Below are positions 9,914 to 20,073 of a stretch of DNA of 47,373 bases, piece after piece (position 1 is the first letter of the stretch; each line of letters starts with the position of its first letter). The notes below the pieces were generated by a model. The model was not told the DNA's origin and made no database searches. It was given only the letters and a program-made list of their open reading frames with translations. The stretch covers positions 1 to 47,373 of the forward strand of contig DYFV01000037.1 in the NCBI GenBank assembly GCA_020725025.1. Reading direction: 5' to 3'. The stretch is from Azoarcus sp. (lineage in GTDB: Bacteria; Pseudomonadota; Gammaproteobacteria; Burkholderiales; Rhodocyclaceae). Position numbers and translations under genes: made by a program.

Positions 9914-11112
9914 TCCCAATCGCACCGGAGAAGGATCGCGATCGCCAGGCAGTTGGCGACGATGCCGGAGCCGCCGAAGCTCATCAGCGGCAGGGTGAGC
10001 CCCTTGGTGGGCAGCAACCCCATGTTCACGCCCATGTTGATGAAGGACTGCACCCCGATCCAGAGACCGATGCCCATCGCCACCAGGCCCGAGAAATAGC
10101 GCTCGAGGTTGATCGCGGTGCGGCCGATGGCGAAGGCGCGCTGTATGACGACGGCGAAGAGCACGACCACGGTGAGCACGCCCACGAAGCCGAGCTCCTC
10201 GGCGATCACGGCCAGCAGGAAATCGGTGTGCGCCTCGGGCAGGTAGAAGAGCTTCTCGACGCTCGCCCCCAGACCCACGCCGAACCATTCGCCGCGCCCG
10301 AAGGCGATCAGCGCATGGGACAACTGGTAGCCGCGGCCGAAGGCGTCCTGCCACGGGTCCATGAAGCCGAAGATGCGGTCGCGCCGGTAGGGCGAGAGCC
10401 AGATGAGCAGCACGAAACCCACCATCGCCACCAGCGCGAGCAGGGCGAACACGCGCACGTTGATGCCGCCTAGGAAGAGCACGCCGAAGGCGATGGCGGT
10501 GATGACCACGAAGGCCCCGAAGTCGGGCTCGCGCAGCAGCAGGAAGCCCACCAGCAGGACAATGCCCGCCATGGGCAGGAAACCGCGCTTGAAGCTGCGG
10601 ATCTGGGGGAGCTTGCGCACCGTGTAGTCGGCGGCATAAAGCGCCACGAACAGCTTCATCAGCTCCGAGGGCTGGAGATTCACCGGACCGAGCGGCAGCC
10701 AGCGCTGCGCGCCGTTGACCTCCCGTCCCAGGCCCGGGATGAGCACCACCACCAGCAGCAGCACCCCTGCCATGAAGAGCCAGGGCGCGAGTTGCTGCCA
10801 TTTGCGGAGCGACAGCTGGAAGGCGAAGAGCCCGGCCGCCACCCCGATGGCGAGGAAGAGCCCGTGGCGCAGCAGGAAGTAGTGCGATTGGTAGCCGGTG
10901 AAGCGGCTGCCCTCGGCGAAGGCGATCGAGGACGAATAGACCATCACCAGGCCGAGCAGCAGCAGCGCCACCGACGACCACAAGAGCATCGGATCGAGCT
11001 CGCGGATGCCGTCGGACGGACGCATGAGGCGGTTCACCGCACGGCTCGTCTCCACCCCGACCGGGGCGCGGCGGGCCGCAAAGAAACCGGAGAGCGCGTT
11101 CGCGAGCTTCAT
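9880..11112 (-). CDS. ftsW: Lipid II polymerase FtsW (SEDS family)
   Basis: FtsW is the SEDS glycosyltransferase that polymerises septal peptidoglycan with FtsI. The 410-residue product has about ten transmembrane helices, the conserved extracellular loop [20 protein letters not shown] with PSEL following, and the C-terminal segments [19 protein letters not shown]. The C-terminus [13 protein letters not shown] is typical of betaproteobacterial FtsW and is repeated by the adjacent mini-ORF. The ATG at 11112 overlaps the murD stop (ATGA); a long cytoplasmic N-terminus of about 45 residues precedes the first helix. Confidence 0.96.
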   Translation of the reverse strand: MKLANALSGFFAARRAPVGVETSRAVNRLMRPSDGIRELDPMLLWSSVALLLLGLVMVYSSSIAFAEGSRFTGYQSHYFLLRHGLFLAIGVAAGLFAFQLSLRKWQQLAPWLFMAGVLLLVVVLIPGLGREVNGAQRWLPLGPVNLQPSELMKLFVALYAADYTVRKLPQIRSFKRGFLPMAGIVLLVGFLLLREPDFGAFVVITAIAFGVLFLGGINVRVFALLALVAMVGFVLLIWLSPYRRDRIFGFMDPWQDAFGRGYQLSHALIAFGRGEWFGVGLGASVEKLFYLPEAHTDFLLAVIAEELGFVGVLTVVVLFAVVIQRAFAIGRTAINLERYFSGLVAMGIGLWIGVQSFINMGVNMGLLPTKGLTLPLMSFGGSGIVANCLAIAILLRCDWENRQVMRGARA

Positions 11113-12506
11113 GGCGCCCCCACTCCCGGCAGCCGCCGCACCGCGGCGACGAACACCTCGGCGCGGTGGGCGTAGTTGCGGAACATGTCGAGGCTCGCGC
11201 ACGCAGGCGAGAGAAGCACTGCCTCGTCCGCCTGAGCGAGCCCGGCCGCGCGCGCGACCGCCGCGTCCATGTCGGCCGCCCGCTCGATGGGCACACCGGT
11301 GCCCGAAAGCGCAGCCTCGATCGCCGGTGCGTCGCGCCCGATCAGCACCACTGCCCGCGCGTGGCGCGCGACGGCGCCGGCGAGGGGCGAGAAGTCCTGG
11401 CCCTTGCCGTCGCCACCGGCGATGAGCACCAGCGGTCGCCCCAGCCCCTCGATCGCGGCAAGTGTCGCGCCGACGTTGGTACCCTTGGAGTCGTCGTAGA
11501 AGACCACCCCGTCGCCGCGCTTCGCGACCGGCTCGACCCGATGGGGGAGCCCGGCGAACCCTTCCAGCCCGGCGAGCATGCCAGCACGGGGAAGGCCGAT
11601 GGCCGAGCCCAAAGCGAGCGCGGCGAGCGCGTTGGCGGCATTGTGCAGGCCGGCGATCCTGAGCTTCGCCATCGGCAGCAGCGGCTCGTCGCCCGCCATG
11701 AGCCACAGCCCGTCGTCGCGTTCGGCCAGGCCGAAATCGGTGGCCGAGGGCGCCCGGTCGGTGCCGAAGGAGACCACCTGCGCGCCCGGCCGCGCCATCG
11801 CCATCACGCGCGCGTCCTGGCGGTTCACCACCTGCACGCGGGCGCCGTCGTAGATGCTGGCCTTGACCGCGGCGTAGCCGTCCATGTCCCCGTGGCGGTC
11901 GAGATGATCGTCCGTGACGTTGAGCACCACCGCCGCCTCGGGGGCCAGGCCGTGGGGCGTCTCGAGCTGGAAGCTGGAGAGCTCGAGGACCCAGCATTCG
12001 GGAAGCGCCTGCCCCGCGTCGAGCCGCTCCACGAGCACCGCCAGCGCGGCCGGACTGATGTTGCCGGCAGCCACCGCGTCGAGTCCGGCGGCGCGCGCGA
12101 GCGCGGCGGTGAGCGCGGTGGTGGTGGTCTTGCCGTTGGTGCCGGTGACGGCGAGGATGGAGGTCGCGGTACGCGCACCGAGCTCCCCGAGCGCCGACGC
12201 GAAGAGGGCCATCTCCCCCACCAGCGGGAGGCCGCGGCGGCGTGCCTCGACGAGCACCGGCAGGCGTGCGTCGAGCCCCGGGCTCACCGCCACCACCTCG
12301 ACGCCTTCCAGCAGGCCCTCGGCAAACGGCCCGAGCACGATCTCGGCCGCGGGGGCCGCCGCCTTCAGCGCCGCCAGGCCCGGCGGCTCCGCGCGCGTGT
12401 CGGCCACCCGCAGGCGCGCGCCCCGGCGGGCGCACCAGTGCGCCATCGCCAGGCCGGATTCGCCCAGTCCGAGCACGAGGACGGAGAGTTCGGGCCGGAT
12501 GATCAT
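11109..12506 (-). CDS. murD: UDP-N-acetylmuramoylalanine--D-glutamate ligase MurD
   Basis: MurD adds D-glutamate to UDP-MurNAc-L-Ala. The 465-residue Mur ligase begins with a Rossmann-like domain ([20 protein letters not shown]), has the ATP loop [14 protein letters not shown], the ELSSFQLE motif specific to Mur[12 protein letters not shown], and the C-terminal segment [19 protein letters not shown]. Start and stop both overlap their neighbours mraY and ftsW by ATGA. Length and motif order are normal. Confidence 0.97.
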   Translation of the reverse strand: MIIRPELSVLVLGLGESGLAMAHWCARRGARLRVADTRAEPPGLAALKAAAPAAEIVLGPFAEGLLEGVEVVAVSPGLDARLPVLVEARRRGLPLVGEMALFASALGELGARTATSILAVTGTNGKTTTTALTAALARAAGLDAVAAGNISPAALAVLVERLDAGQALPECWVLELSSFQLETPHGLAPEAAVVLNVTDDHLDRHGDMDGYAAVKASIYDGARVQVVNRQDARVMAMARPGAQVVSFGTDRAPSATDFGLAERDDGLWLMAGDEPLLPMAKLRIAGLHNAANALAALALGSAIGLPRAGMLAGLEGFAGLPHRVEPVAKRGDGVVFYDDSKGTNVGATLAAIEGLGRPLVLIAGGDGKGQDFSPLAGAVARHARAVVLIGRDAPAIEAALSGTGVPIERAADMDAAVARAAGLAQADEAVLLSPACASLDMFRNYAHRAEVFVAAVRRLPGVGAP

Positions 12507-13591
12507 CTCAGCTTGAGGGTCGACAGACCGAACAGGACCAGCATCAGGGTGATGATCCAGAAGCGGACCACCACCTGCGTTTCCTTCCATCCGCCCAGCT
12601 CGTAGTGGTGATGCAGGGGCGCCATGCGGAAGATGCGCTTGCCGCCGCTCGCGCGGAAATACAGGACCTGCACCATCACCGAGAGGGTCTCCGCGACGAA
12701 GAGGCCACCCATGATGAAGAGCACGATCTCCTGACGCACGATAACGGCGATGGTGCCCAGCGCCGCGCCGAGCGCCAGGGCGCCGACGTCGCCCATGAAG
12801 ACCTCGGCGGGGTAGGCGTTGAACCACAGGAAACCCAGGCCGGCGCCGCACATCGCGCCGCAGAACACCGCGAGCTCGCCCGCCCCGGCGATATAGGGCA
12901 CGCCCAGGTACTGGGAGAAGCCGGCGTGGCCCGCCACGTAGGCAAACACCGCCAGTGCGCCGGCCACCATGACCGTCGGCATGATCGCCAGGCCGTCCAG
13001 GCCGTCGGTGAGGTTCACCGCGTGGCTGGTGCCGTTGATCACGAAATAGGTCAGCGCCACGAACCCGAACAATCCCAGCGGATAGGCGACCGCCTTGAAG
13101 AAGGGGACGATGAGCTCGGTCTGGGCGGGCTCGTTGGCGGTGGCGGCGAGGAAGATCGCCGCGCCGAGCGCGATGAGCGAGGTCCACAGGTACTTCCACC
13201 GGGACGGCAGCCCCTTGGGATCCCGATGCACGACCTTGCGCCAGTCGTCCACCCAGCCGACCGCGCCGAAGCCCAGGGTCACCAGCAGGGTCACCCACAC
13301 GTAGTGATTGCGCAGGTCGCCCCACAGCAGAATGGTCACCGCGATGGCGATGAGGATCAGCGCGCCGCCCATGGTCGGCGTGCCGGCCTTGGTCAGGTGC
13401 GACTTCGGCCCGTCGTCGCGCACCGCCTGCCCGATCTTCTTGGCGGTGAGCCAGCGGATGAGCGCGGGCCCGAAGATGAAAGAGATGAGCAGCGCGGTCA
13501 TCGCGGCGAGCACCGTGCGCAACGTGATGTATCCGAACACGTTGAAAGCGCGGATGTCCTGACCGAGCCAGAGGGAGAGTTCGAGCAGCAT
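12503..13591 (-). CDS. mraY: Phospho-MurNAc-pentapeptide transferase MraY
   Basis: MraY moves phospho-MurNAc-pentapeptide to undecaprenyl phosphate, forming lipid I in the inner membrane. The 362-residue product has about ten transmembrane helices and the catalytic motifs [52 protein letters not shown] and the histidine loop [15 protein letters not shown]. Three bases separate its start from the murF stop, the only non-overlapping pair between mraZ and ftsA once the mini-ORF is counted. Confidence 0.97.
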   Translation of the reverse strand: MLLELSLWLGQDIRAFNVFGYITLRTVLAAMTALLISFIFGPALIRWLTAKKIGQAVRDDGPKSHLTKAGTPTMGGALILIAIAVTILLWGDLRNHYVWVTLLVTLGFGAVGWVDDWRKVVHRDPKGLPSRWKYLWTSLIALGAAIFLAATANEPAQTELIVPFFKAVAYPLGLFGFVALTYFVINGTSHAVNLTDGLDGLAIMPTVMVAGALAVFAYVAGHAGFSQYLGVPYIAGAGELAVFCGAMCGAGLGFLWFNAYPAEVFMGDVGALALGAALGTIAVIVRQEIVLFIMGGLFVAETLSVMVQVLYFRASGGKRIFRMAPLHHHYELGGWKETQVVVRFWIITLMLVLFGLSTLKLR

Positions 13592-13594
13592 GGG

Positions 13595-14992
13595 CTAGTG
13601 TGACTCCTTGGAGGGGGCGCCATTGTGCATCGCCGCAAGAGCGTCTGCCACCCGTTCCATTCCCATGAAACGCGACCCCTTCACCAGAACCACGGTGTCG
13701 CCGTCGAGCCTTCCCGCGAGTGCCGCGACCAGCGCGTCGACCGAGCCGAAATGCCGTCCGCCGTCGCCGAAGTTGTGCACCGCGACCGCGCTCATGTCGC
13801 CGAGCGCATAGAGCTCGTCGATGCCTTTGCTCTTGGCGTAGCCGCCGATCTCGTCGTGAACCTGCGCGCTGCTGCAGCCGACTTCGCCCATGTCGCCGAG
13901 CACCAGGATCTTGTGTCCGGTGGTGGCGGCGAGCACGTCGATGCCCGCGCGCACCGAGTCCGGATTGGCGTTGTAGCTGTCGTCGAGGATCACCGAGCCC
14001 TTGGGACCGGCGCGGCGCTGCAGCCGCCCGCGGGTTCCCGCGTACGACGCCAGGCCCGCGGCCACGTCCTCCAGGGTGGCGCCCGCAGCAAGGCAGGCCG
14101 CGGCCGCGCCGGTGGCGTTGCGCGCGTTGTGCTCGCCCGGCACCTGGAGCTCGACGGCGACGCGGCCCTTCGCGGTGACGAGCTCGAGACGGGAGCCCAG
14201 GCCATGCAGGACACAATCGCCACGCACGTCCGCGGCGTGTTCGATCGCGAAGCCCATCACCTGCCGCCCGGCGTTGAGTTCGCGCCAGTACCCCGCGTGC
14301 GGATCGTCGTCGTTCACCACCGCCACGCCGCCCTCGCCGAGGCCGTTGTAGATCGTTCCCTTCTCCTGGGCGATCTGCACCACCGTGCCCATGCCTTGCA
14401 GGTGGGCGCGCTGGGCGTTGGTCACGATCGCCACGGTGGGGCGCGCGATTCCCGTGAGGTAGCCGATCTCGCCGGGCTGGTTCATGCCCATTTCGATGAC
14501 TGCAGCGGCGTGGTTCTCCCGCAGTCCCAGCAGGGTGAGCGGCAGTCCGATGTCGTTGTTGAGATTGCCTGCGGTGGCGAGCACCTCGCCCGCGCCGGTG
14601 CGCCGGGCCCATGCGCGCATGATCGAGCCGCACATCTCCTTCACCGTGGTCTTGCCGTTGCTTCCGGTGATCCCGATCACGGGCAGCTCGAAGCGCGCCC
14701 GCCAGTACGCCGCCAGGCGGCCGAGCGCGCGGCGCGTATCGTCCACCACCAGCAGCGGCAGTGGCGGCTCGCCTTGCAGCCTGTCGGCCCAGGCGCTCTC
14801 GACCAGTGCCGCGGCCGCGCCGTCGGCGGCCGCCTGGGCGACGAAATCGTGTCCGTCGAAGCGCTCGCCGCGCAGGGCGACGAAGAGCTGGCCGGCGCAT
14901 ACCTTGCGGCTGTCGGTGCCTACGCCGGTGAAACGGGCGGACGCGGTCGCGCGTGCCCGGAGTGCCGTTACGGCTTCGTCGAGGGTCATCAT
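13595..14992 (-). CDS. murF: UDP-MurNAc-tripeptide--D-Ala-D-Ala ligase MurF
   Basis: MurF adds the D-Ala-D-Ala made by Ddl to complete the pentapeptide. The 465-residue Mur ligase has the N-terminal substrate domain (GVGTDSRKVCAGQLFVALRG), the ATP loop GITGSNGKTTVKEM, the family motif ATAGNLNNDIGLPLTLLG, the MGMNQPGEI stretch, and the C-terminal DDSYNANPDSV motif. The first of two adjacent ATG codons (14992) overlaps the murE stop by ATGA and is taken as the start. Confidence 0.96.
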   Translation of the reverse strand: MMTLDEAVTALRARATASARFTGVGTDSRKVCAGQLFVALRGERFDGHDFVAQAAADGAAAALVESAWADRLQGEPPLPLLVVDDTRRALGRLAAYWRARFELPVIGITGSNGKTTVKEMCGSIMRAWARRTGAGEVLATAGNLNNDIGLPLTLLGLRENHAAAVIEMGMNQPGEIGYLTGIARPTVAIVTNAQRAHLQGMGTVVQIAQEKGTIYNGLGEGGVAVVNDDDPHAGYWRELNAGRQVMGFAIEHAADVRGDCVLHGLGSRLELVTAKGRVAVELQVPGEHNARNATGAAAACLAAGATLEDVAAGLASYAGTRGRLQRRAGPKGSVILDDSYNANPDSVRAGIDVLAATTGHKILVLGDMGEVGCSSAQVHDEIGGYAKSKGIDELYALGDMSAVAVHNFGDGGRHFGSVDALVAALAGRLDGDTVVLVKGSRFMGMERVADALAAMHNGAPSKESH

Positions 14993-16497
14993 GTAGTCAT
15001 CCCCCGGGTGCTGTTCCAGGCCGCCAGGGCGAGGCGTGCCTGCTCGAGATCGGAGAACGGCAGCCGCTCGCCGAGAATCTCCTGGTAGGGTTCGTGGCCC
15101 TTGCCGGCCACCACCACGACGTCGTCGGCCGTGGCCTCGCCGATCGCGCGCGCGATGGCCTGCGCGCGGTCCACCACGCGCTCGGCCTGCGGTCCCGCAC
15201 CCGCGGCGATCATGTCGATGATCTTCAAGGGGTCCTCGCTGCGCGGATTGTCGCTGGTGATCACGACCAGGTCCGCGAGTTGGCTGGCGACTTCGCCCAT
15301 GAGCGGGCGCTTGCCCGGATCCCGGTCTCCGCCGCAGCCGAACACGCACACCAGCCGGCCGCCGCGGGTGCGCACGGTGCTGCGGATCGCCTCGAGCACC
15401 TTGGCGAGCGCATCCGGCGTGTGAGCGTAGTCGACCACCACCAGCGGCTCGCAGATGCCGCCGAGGAGCTGCATGCGGCCTTGCGGCGGCGTGAGGCGCG
15501 CGGCCACCCGGAGCGCGTCGCCGAGCTCGACGCCCCGCGCGATCAGCGCGCCGATCACCGCGAGCAGGTTCGAGACGTTGAAGGACGCCACCATGCGTAC
15601 CTGCACCTCGTGCTCGGTGCCTTCCCACAGCAGGGTGAAACGCAGACCGGAGGGTTTTTCCTGCAGGCGCGCCGCGACCAGCACCCGCGCGCCGGCCACC
15701 GCCGTGGCGTTGCCGGCATTGCGCGTGTAGCCGATCACCGGCATGCCGGCCCGCACCAGTCGGCGGGCCTGGGTCAGCCCGAAGGCGTCGTCGAAGTTCA
15801 GAACTGCGCAACCGACGCCCGGCAGGTCGAACAGGCGGGCCTTCGAGGCCGCATACGCTTCCATGTCGCCGTGGTAGTCGAGATGGTCGCGGGTCAGGTT
15901 GGTGAACACCGCCACGTCGAACGCCACGCCGTTGACCCGCTCCTGGTCGAGGCCGATGGAGGAGACCTCCATCGCGGCCGAGTCGCCCTGCTGGGCGACG
16001 AAGCCGGCGAGCATGCGGTGCAGTTCGAGCGCGTCGGGGGTGGTGGCGGCGAAGTCCACGAGCTCTCCGGGGAAGCCGCAGCCGAGGGTGCCGATGACGC
16101 CGCAGCGTCCGCCCAGCCCTTCCACCGCCCGCGCCAGCCACTGGCTCACCGTGGTCTTGCCGTTGGTTCCGGTGACGCCGGTCATCCACAGCCGCTCCGA
16201 CGGGCGGCCGTAGATCTCGTGGGCGAGATGCCCGCCCAGGCTGCGCAAGCCGGTTACGGCCAGCCCGGGCACCGGCAGGTTCTCGGCACGGAAGCCGTCG
16301 GCGTCCTCCCACAGCACTGCCGAGGCACCGCGCTCGAGCGCCGCGCCGATGTAGCGGCGGCCGTCGCTGGTGAGGCCGGGCCAGGCCGCGAACACGTCGC
16401 CCGGGCGCAGCTTGCGCGAGTCGGCGCCGATGCCGGCAGGCGACACGCCTGCGTCATGCAGGCGTGTGAGGATTTCGGTGGCTCGCACGGCGCTCAC
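14989..16497 (-). CDS. murE: UDP-MurNAc-L-Ala-D-Glu--meso-diaminopimelate ligase MurE
   Basis: MurE adds the third peptide residue to the peptidoglycan precursor. The 502-residue protein has the ATP loop [16 protein letters not shown] at about 107-122, the carbamylated-lysine region, VVVDYAHTPDAL, and DNPRSEDP at about 416-423. The DNPR motif is the signature for meso-diaminopimelate rather than lysine. The start is a GTG at 16497 that overlaps the ftsI stop (GTGA); no ATG lies near, and the N-terminus aligns with the family from here. Confidence 0.96.
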   Translation of the reverse strand: MSAVRATEILTRLHDAGVSPAGIGADSRKLRPGDVFAAWPGLTSDGRRYIGAALERGASAVLWEDADGFRAENLPVPGLAVTGLRSLGGHLAHEIYGRPSERLWMTGVTGTNGKTTVSQWLARAVEGLGGRCGVIGTLGCGFPGELVDFAATTPDALELHRMLAGFVAQQGDSAAMEVSSIGLDQERVNGVAFDVAVFTNLTRDHLDYHGDMEAYAASKARLFDLPGVGCAVLNFDDAFGLTQARRLVRAGMPVIGYTRNAGNATAVAGARVLVAARLQEKPSGLRFTLLWEGTEHEVQVRMVASFNVSNLLAVIGALIARGVELGDALRVAARLTPPQGRMQLLGGICEPLVVVDYAHTPDALAKVLEAIRSTVRTRGGRLVCVFGCGGDRDPGKRPLMGEVASQLADLVVITSDNPRSEDPLKIIDMIAAGAGPQAERVVDRAQAIARAIGEATADDVVVVAGKGHEPYQEILGERLPFSDLEQARLALAAWNSTRGMTT

Positions 16498-18248
16498 ATG
16501 CGCTCCCGGGCCGGGTCCGGCGCGTCGGGCTGGCGCGCGACCTGAAGAGGCGCGAGCGGCGCGTCGGGCGCAACGCCCAGTGCCCGCAAGGCGCCCTCGG
16601 TAATCTGCGCGAAGACCGGTGCCGCCACGGCGCCTCCGTAGTGCTGCCCGGCGGAGGGTTCGTCGATCATCACCGCGACGATAAGGCGAGGATCCGAAGC
16701 CGGGGCCAGGCCGACAAACGATGAAACATATTTGTTGGTATAGCGCCCGTTCTCCAGTTTGTGGGCGGTGCCGGTCTTGCCCGCCACCCGGTAGCCGGCG
16801 ATCTGGGCACGGGGGGCGGTGCCACCCGGCCCGGCGGCGAGCTCGAGCATGCCCCGCATGGCGCGCGCAGTCTCGGCCGAGAAGATGCGCTGCCCGCCGC
16901 TGGGTGGCCCGTCCAGTCGCGTGAGCGACACCGGCAGCAGCTCGCCGTCGCGGGCGAAGGCCAGATAGGCGTGCGCCATCTGGATGAGGCTCACCGAGAT
17001 GCCGTGGCCGTAGGACATGGTGGCCTGCTCGATCGGGCGCCAGCTCCTGGCAGGGCGAAGGCGGCCACCGGCCTCGCCCGGAAACCCCAGATTCAGGGGC
17101 GCGCCGAAGCCGAGATCCTTGAAGAGCTGCCACATCTCGTCGGGCTGGAAGCCCATCGCCATCTTGACCGTGCCGACGTTGGAAGACTTCTGGATCACTT
17201 CGGCCACCGTCAGCAGCCCGTGGCGATGGGTGTCGGAAATCGTCGCCCGGCCGATGGTCAGCCGCCCCGGGGCGGTATCGATGACCGTACCCGGCTGCAC
17301 CTTGCCGCGCTCGAGGGCGAGCGCGGCGATGAATGGCTTCATGGTGGAACCGGGCTCGAACACGTCGGTGAGCACGCGGTTGCGCAGCTGCGCGCCGGAC
17401 AGGTTGGCGCGGTTGTTGGGGTTGTAGGTGGGGGCGTTGACCAGCGCCAGGACCTCGCCGGTGCGGGCGTCGAGCACGACCACCGCGCCGGCCTTCGCCT
17501 TGTGGGTGGTCATCGCCTGGCGCAGCGCCGAGTAGGCGAGGTACTGCACCTTGGCATCGACCGCCAGCGCCACATCGGCACCGTCACGCGGCGGGCGGAT
17601 GGACTCGACGTCCTCCACGATCTGGCCGCGCCGGTCGCGGATCACGCGGCGCGAACCGGCCTGGCCGGTCAGCACCGCGTCGAAGGCGAGCTCGACGCCT
17701 TCCTGCCCCTTGTCGTCGACGCCGGTGAAGCCCAGCACGTGGGCCATGACTTCGCCGCCCGGATAGTAGCGGCGATACTCCTGCTGCTGATGGATGCCGG
17801 GAAGCTTGAGCGCCTTCACCTGTTCGGCCACCGGCGGCGCCACCTGGCGCTTCAGGTAGACGAAGTCGCGTTCGCTGGCGAGCCGGCTGTTGAGCTCGTT
17901 CACGTCCATGTCGAGCAGGTTCGCCAGCTTGCGCGCATCGGCCGGAGACAGGCGCGCATCCGACGGCAGCGCCCAGATCGAACGCACCGGCGTGCTCACG
18001 GCCAGCACGTCGCCATGGCGATCGGTGACGCGCCCGCGGGTGGCCGGGATCGAGATGACGCGCTCATAGCGCGACTCCCCCTTGGCCTGGAGGAACTCGG
18101 TGTTGAACCCCTGCAGGTAGGCGGCGCGCCCCACCAGCGCAAGCGAGCCGGTGAGCAGCGCGAGCAGCACCAGGCGCGGACGCCAGGCCGGCAAGCCCTT
18201 TTCCAGCAAGGGGTTGTGATTGAAGGTCACGGGACGCTGTTTTTTCAT
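16494..18248 (-). CDS. ftsI: Septal peptidoglycan transpeptidase FtsI (PBP3)
   Basis: FtsI crosslinks septal peptidoglycan. The 584-residue product has a short cytoplasmic tail, one transmembrane anchor (about residues 26-44), the class B pedestal (ATRGRVTDRHGDVLAVS) and the transpeptidase domain with the catalytic S301-T-M-K304, SSN at 355-357 and KTG at 491-493. The ATG at 18248 overlaps the ftsL stop (ATGA). The tail beyond the transpeptidase domain is proline-rich and of ordinary length. Confidence 0.97.
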   Translation of the reverse strand: MKKQRPVTFNHNPLLEKGLPAWRPRLVLLALLTGSLALVGRAAYLQGFNTEFLQAKGESRYERVISIPATRGRVTDRHGDVLAVSTPVRSIWALPSDARLSPADARKLANLLDMDVNELNSRLASERDFVYLKRQVAPPVAEQVKALKLPGIHQQQEYRRYYPGGEVMAHVLGFTGVDDKGQEGVELAFDAVLTGQAGSRRVIRDRRGQIVEDVESIRPPRDGADVALAVDAKVQYLAYSALRQAMTTHKAKAGAVVVLDARTGEVLALVNAPTYNPNNRANLSGAQLRNRVLTDVFEPGSTMKPFIAALALERGKVQPGTVIDTAPGRLTIGRATISDTHRHGLLTVAEVIQKSSNVGTVKMAMGFQPDEMWQLFKDLGFGAPLNLGFPGEAGGRLRPARSWRPIEQATMSYGHGISVSLIQMAHAYLAFARDGELLPVSLTRLDGPPSGGQRIFSAETARAMRGMLELAAGPGGTAPRAQIAGYRVAGKTGTAHKLENGRYTNKYVSSFVGLAPASDPRLIVAVMIDEPSAGQHYGGAVAAPVFAQITEGALRALGVAPDAPLAPLQVARQPDAPDPARERM

Positions 18249-18511
18249 TGTGCGCCCTCCACCGCGATGACCTGGCCGGGTGCGGGTGGCCGCATGCCCA
18301 TGCGCTCGCGCGCGATCTTCTCGACGCGCGCGTGGGCGGCCCAGGTGCTCTGCTCCAGCTGCAGCTGGCCCCACTCCACTTCGAGCTCGTGCGCCCGGGT
18401 TTGTTCGCGCTCGAGCTCGGCGAAGAGCTTGCGCGACTGGTGCTGCGCCGCCACCACACCGAGGGCGCTGGCCACCACGAGCGCGAGGAGGAAGGCGTCC
18501 GCGCGGATCAT
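18245..18511 (-). CDS. ftsL: Cell division protein FtsL
   Basis: FtsL is a small bitopic divisome protein that forms a coiled coil with FtsB and helps activate FtsWI. The 88-residue product has one N-terminal transmembrane helix ([20 protein letters not shown]) followed by a heptad-rich segment ([20 protein letters not shown]) and the family's conserved [12 protein letters not shown]. It overlaps rsmH upstream and ftsI downstream by ATGA. Position and architecture make the call secure even though sequence conservation in this family is low. Confidence 0.93.
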   Translation of the reverse strand: MIRADAFLLALVVASALGVVAAQHQSRKLFAELEREQTRAHELEVEWGQLQLEQSTWAAHARVEKIARERMGMRPPAPGQVIAVEGAQ

Positions 18512-19446
18512 GCCGCTGCCTCGGTGCGCTCGGCCACCCGCATCACGGCGCTGCGGGCGCGCGGATTGGCCGCCACCTCTTCCGCGCTCGGCCGTTGCGG
18601 CTTGCCCACGAGCCGCAGGCGCGGCGGCGGAAGCTCCGACTGGCGCACCGGCAGGCGCGCGGGCAGCTGGGGCGGGCGCGATTCGTCACGCATGAAACGC
18701 TTGACGATGCGGTCCTCGAGGGAGTGGAAACTGATCACTACCAGGCGTCCGCCGGCCGTGAGGCGCGCGGCGGCCGCCGGAAGCACTAGCGAAAGCTCCT
18801 CGAGCTCGCGATTGATGAAAATCCGTAGAGCTTGAAAGCTGCGCGTCGCCGGGTGCTGCCCCGGCTCGCGTGTGCGGACCGCTTTTTCCACGATCGCGGC
18901 AAGTTGTCCAGTGGTTGCGACAGCCCCCCCTGTCCGAGCAGCTGCAATCGCCTTTGCAATCGCATGAGCAAACCGTTCTTCCCCATAGTCCCTCAATACC
19001 TCCGTGATTTCGGCGACGGAGGCCGTCGCAAGCCAATCCGCGACGGTCTGTCCGCGGCTCGTGTCCATCCGCATGTCGAGCGGCGCATCGAATCGGAAAC
19101 TCATGCCCCGCTCCGCCTCATCGAGCTGCGGCGAGGACACGCCGAGGTCGAGGAGTACACCGTCGACCCGCTCGATACCCAGCCGTGCCATTTCATCCGC
19201 GAGCGCGCTGAACGGCGCGTGAATCAGGGTGAAGCGCGGGTCGGAGAGCGCGGCGCCGGCCGCCACGGCCACCGGGTCGCGATCGAAGGCGACGACGCGC
19301 CCCTGCGCACCGAGCCGCGCGAGGATGGCACGCGAGTGGCCACCCCGGCCGAACGTGCCATCTATATAGACACCGGCCGGGCGCACCGCGAGCGCATCCA
19401 CCGCCTCGGCGAGAAGCACCGTCACGTGTTCGCCGGCTGCGCTCAC
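18508..19446 (-). CDS. rsmH: 16S rRNA (cytosine1402-N4)-methyltransferase RsmH
   Basis: RsmH (MraW) methylates N4 of C1402 in 16S rRNA, in partnership with RsmI (also in this window). The 312-residue product shows [13 protein letters not shown], the SAM motif [16 protein letters not shown], the [19 protein letters not shown] stretch and [16 protein letters not shown]. The start is a GTG at 19446 overlapping the mraZ stop (GTGA). Codons between about 18785 and 19065 use A/T endings (CTA, CTT, ATT, CAA) far more than the rest of the gene, so this part may have been acquired by recombination. Confidence 0.96.
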   Translation of the reverse strand: MSAAGEHVTVLLAEAVDALAVRPAGVYIDGTFGRGGHSRAILARLGAQGRVVAFDRDPVAVAAGAALSDPRFTLIHAPFSALADEMARLGIERVDGVLLDLGVSSPQLDEAERGMSFRFDAPLDMRMDTSRGQTVADWLATASVAEITEVLRDYGEERFAHAIAKAIAAARTGGAVATTGQLAAIVEKAVRTREPGQHPATRSFQALRIFINRELEELSLVLPAAAARLTAGGRLVVISFHSLEDRIVKRFMRDESRPPQLPARLPVRQSELPPPRLRLVGKPQRPSAEEVAANPRARSAVMRVAERTEAAA

Positions 19447-19886
19447 AGCACCAGACTCTCGAAACCGGCCGGCAGCGCGCCCGAAACCAGGGCCTGCATG
19501 GCCTCCTGCTGCTTCTGCCACCCGGCATCCGACCAGATTTCGAAGTAGCTCCCCTGCCCCACCATCCAGACCTGCTTGTCGAGGCCGGCCCAGTTGCGCA
19601 GGGACGCGTTCAGCAGCACGCGGCCGGCGCTGTCGAGCTCCTCGGTCTGGGCGTGACCCACCAGCAGACGTTTCAGGATGGCTGCCTGAGGGTCGAGGCT
19701 GGGCAGCGCCGAAATGCGCTGGCTGATGGGCTCCCAGGCGGACTGCGGATAGACCAGCAGGCACTGGTGGGGATGGGCGGTGACGACCAGCGGAGCCCCG
19801 TCAGGGACGAGCGCCTCCCGATGCCGCGCGGGGATCGCAAGGCGACCCTTGGCATCAAGACTGAGCGCAACCGCTCCCTGGAACAT
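19443..19886 (-). CDS. mraZ: Transcriptional regulator MraZ
   Basis: MraZ is an AbrB-like DNA-binding protein that controls the mra/dcw promoter in front of its own gene. The 147-residue product carries the two family repeats, [17 protein letters not shown] at about 10-26 and [16 protein letters not shown] at about 84-99. Its ATG at 19886 has a G-rich ribosome site (AGGGGGG), and the phased operator and promoter lie directly upstream. It is the first gene of the dcw transcript. Confidence 0.96.
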   Translation of the reverse strand: MFQGAVALSLDAKGRLAIPARHREALVPDGAPLVVTAHPHQCLLVYPQSAWEPISQRISALPSLDPQAAILKRLLVGHAQTEELDSAGRVLLNASLRNWAGLDKQVWMVGQGSYFEIWSDAGWQKQQEAMQALVSGALPAGFESLVL

Positions 19887-19910
19887 TGACCCCCCTGATT
19901 TTTCGGCCTG

Positions 19911-19932
19911 GAAGTGTCTGATATGACACTTC
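19911..19932. repeat. Inverted repeat in the mraZ leader
   Basis: GAAGTGTC (19911-19918) and GACACTTC (19925-19932) form a perfect 8-bp inverted repeat with a six-base loop. It lies in the predicted mraZ mRNA leader, 25 bp before the start codon, and its promoter-proximal arm overlaps the fourth, degenerate MraZ box. Confidence 0.6.
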
Positions 19933-19959
19933 TACCCACTTTTTACCACCGGTACCCAC
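19925..19959 (-). promoter_or_regulatory. MraZ operator (phased GTGGG boxes)
   Basis: On the minus strand GTGGG (19959-19955), GTGGT (19949-19945), GTGGG (19939-19935) and a weaker GTGTC (19929-19925) are spaced at exactly 10 bp. This matches the known MraZ operator of GTGGG direct repeats separated by five bases. The first box overlaps the end of the -10 element, so MraZ binding should block transcription initiation of the whole cluster. Confidence 0.88.
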
Positions 19960-19986
19960 TCTAGAGGAAACATCTCGCCCGGTCAA
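19958..19986 (-). promoter_or_regulatory. mra/dcw operon promoter
   Basis: On the minus strand TTGACC (19986-19981) and TAGAGT (19963-19958) are separated by 17 bp, a good sigma70-type promoter. Transcription would start around 19951, about 65 bp upstream of the mraZ ATG and within the MraZ boxes. Confidence 0.75.
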
Positions 19987-20047
19987 GCCGCCCCGACGGC
20001 ATTTTTCGTTGTGGCACAAAGACTTAACGCGAGCGCGCACAAGCCCG

Positions 20048-20073
20048 ATAAACCTTGAAAAATCAAGGCTTAT
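20048..20073 (-). other. 11-bp stem-loop downstream of rnpB
   Basis: On the minus strand ATAAGCCTTGA and TCAAGGTTTAT can pair over 11 bp (one G-U) around a TTTT loop. It lies about 85 bp beyond the 3' end of rnpB and upstream of the mra promoter, so it could end read-through from rnpB, but there is no T-run after the stem. The rest of 19987-20157 shows no gene; it includes G-rich tracts at 20096-20150. Confidence 0.4.

Noticed and set aside
11109..14900. Very long minus-strand ORF upstream of and fused to murD
   Set aside because: Only the murD part is protein-like; the rest is an Arg/Gly-rich out-of-frame reading through mraY and murF, which GC-rich DNA leaves free of stops.
20048..20073. 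Stem-loop as a certain rnpB terminator
   Set aside because: The stem is A/T-rich and no T-run follows it, so it is listed only as a stem-loop.
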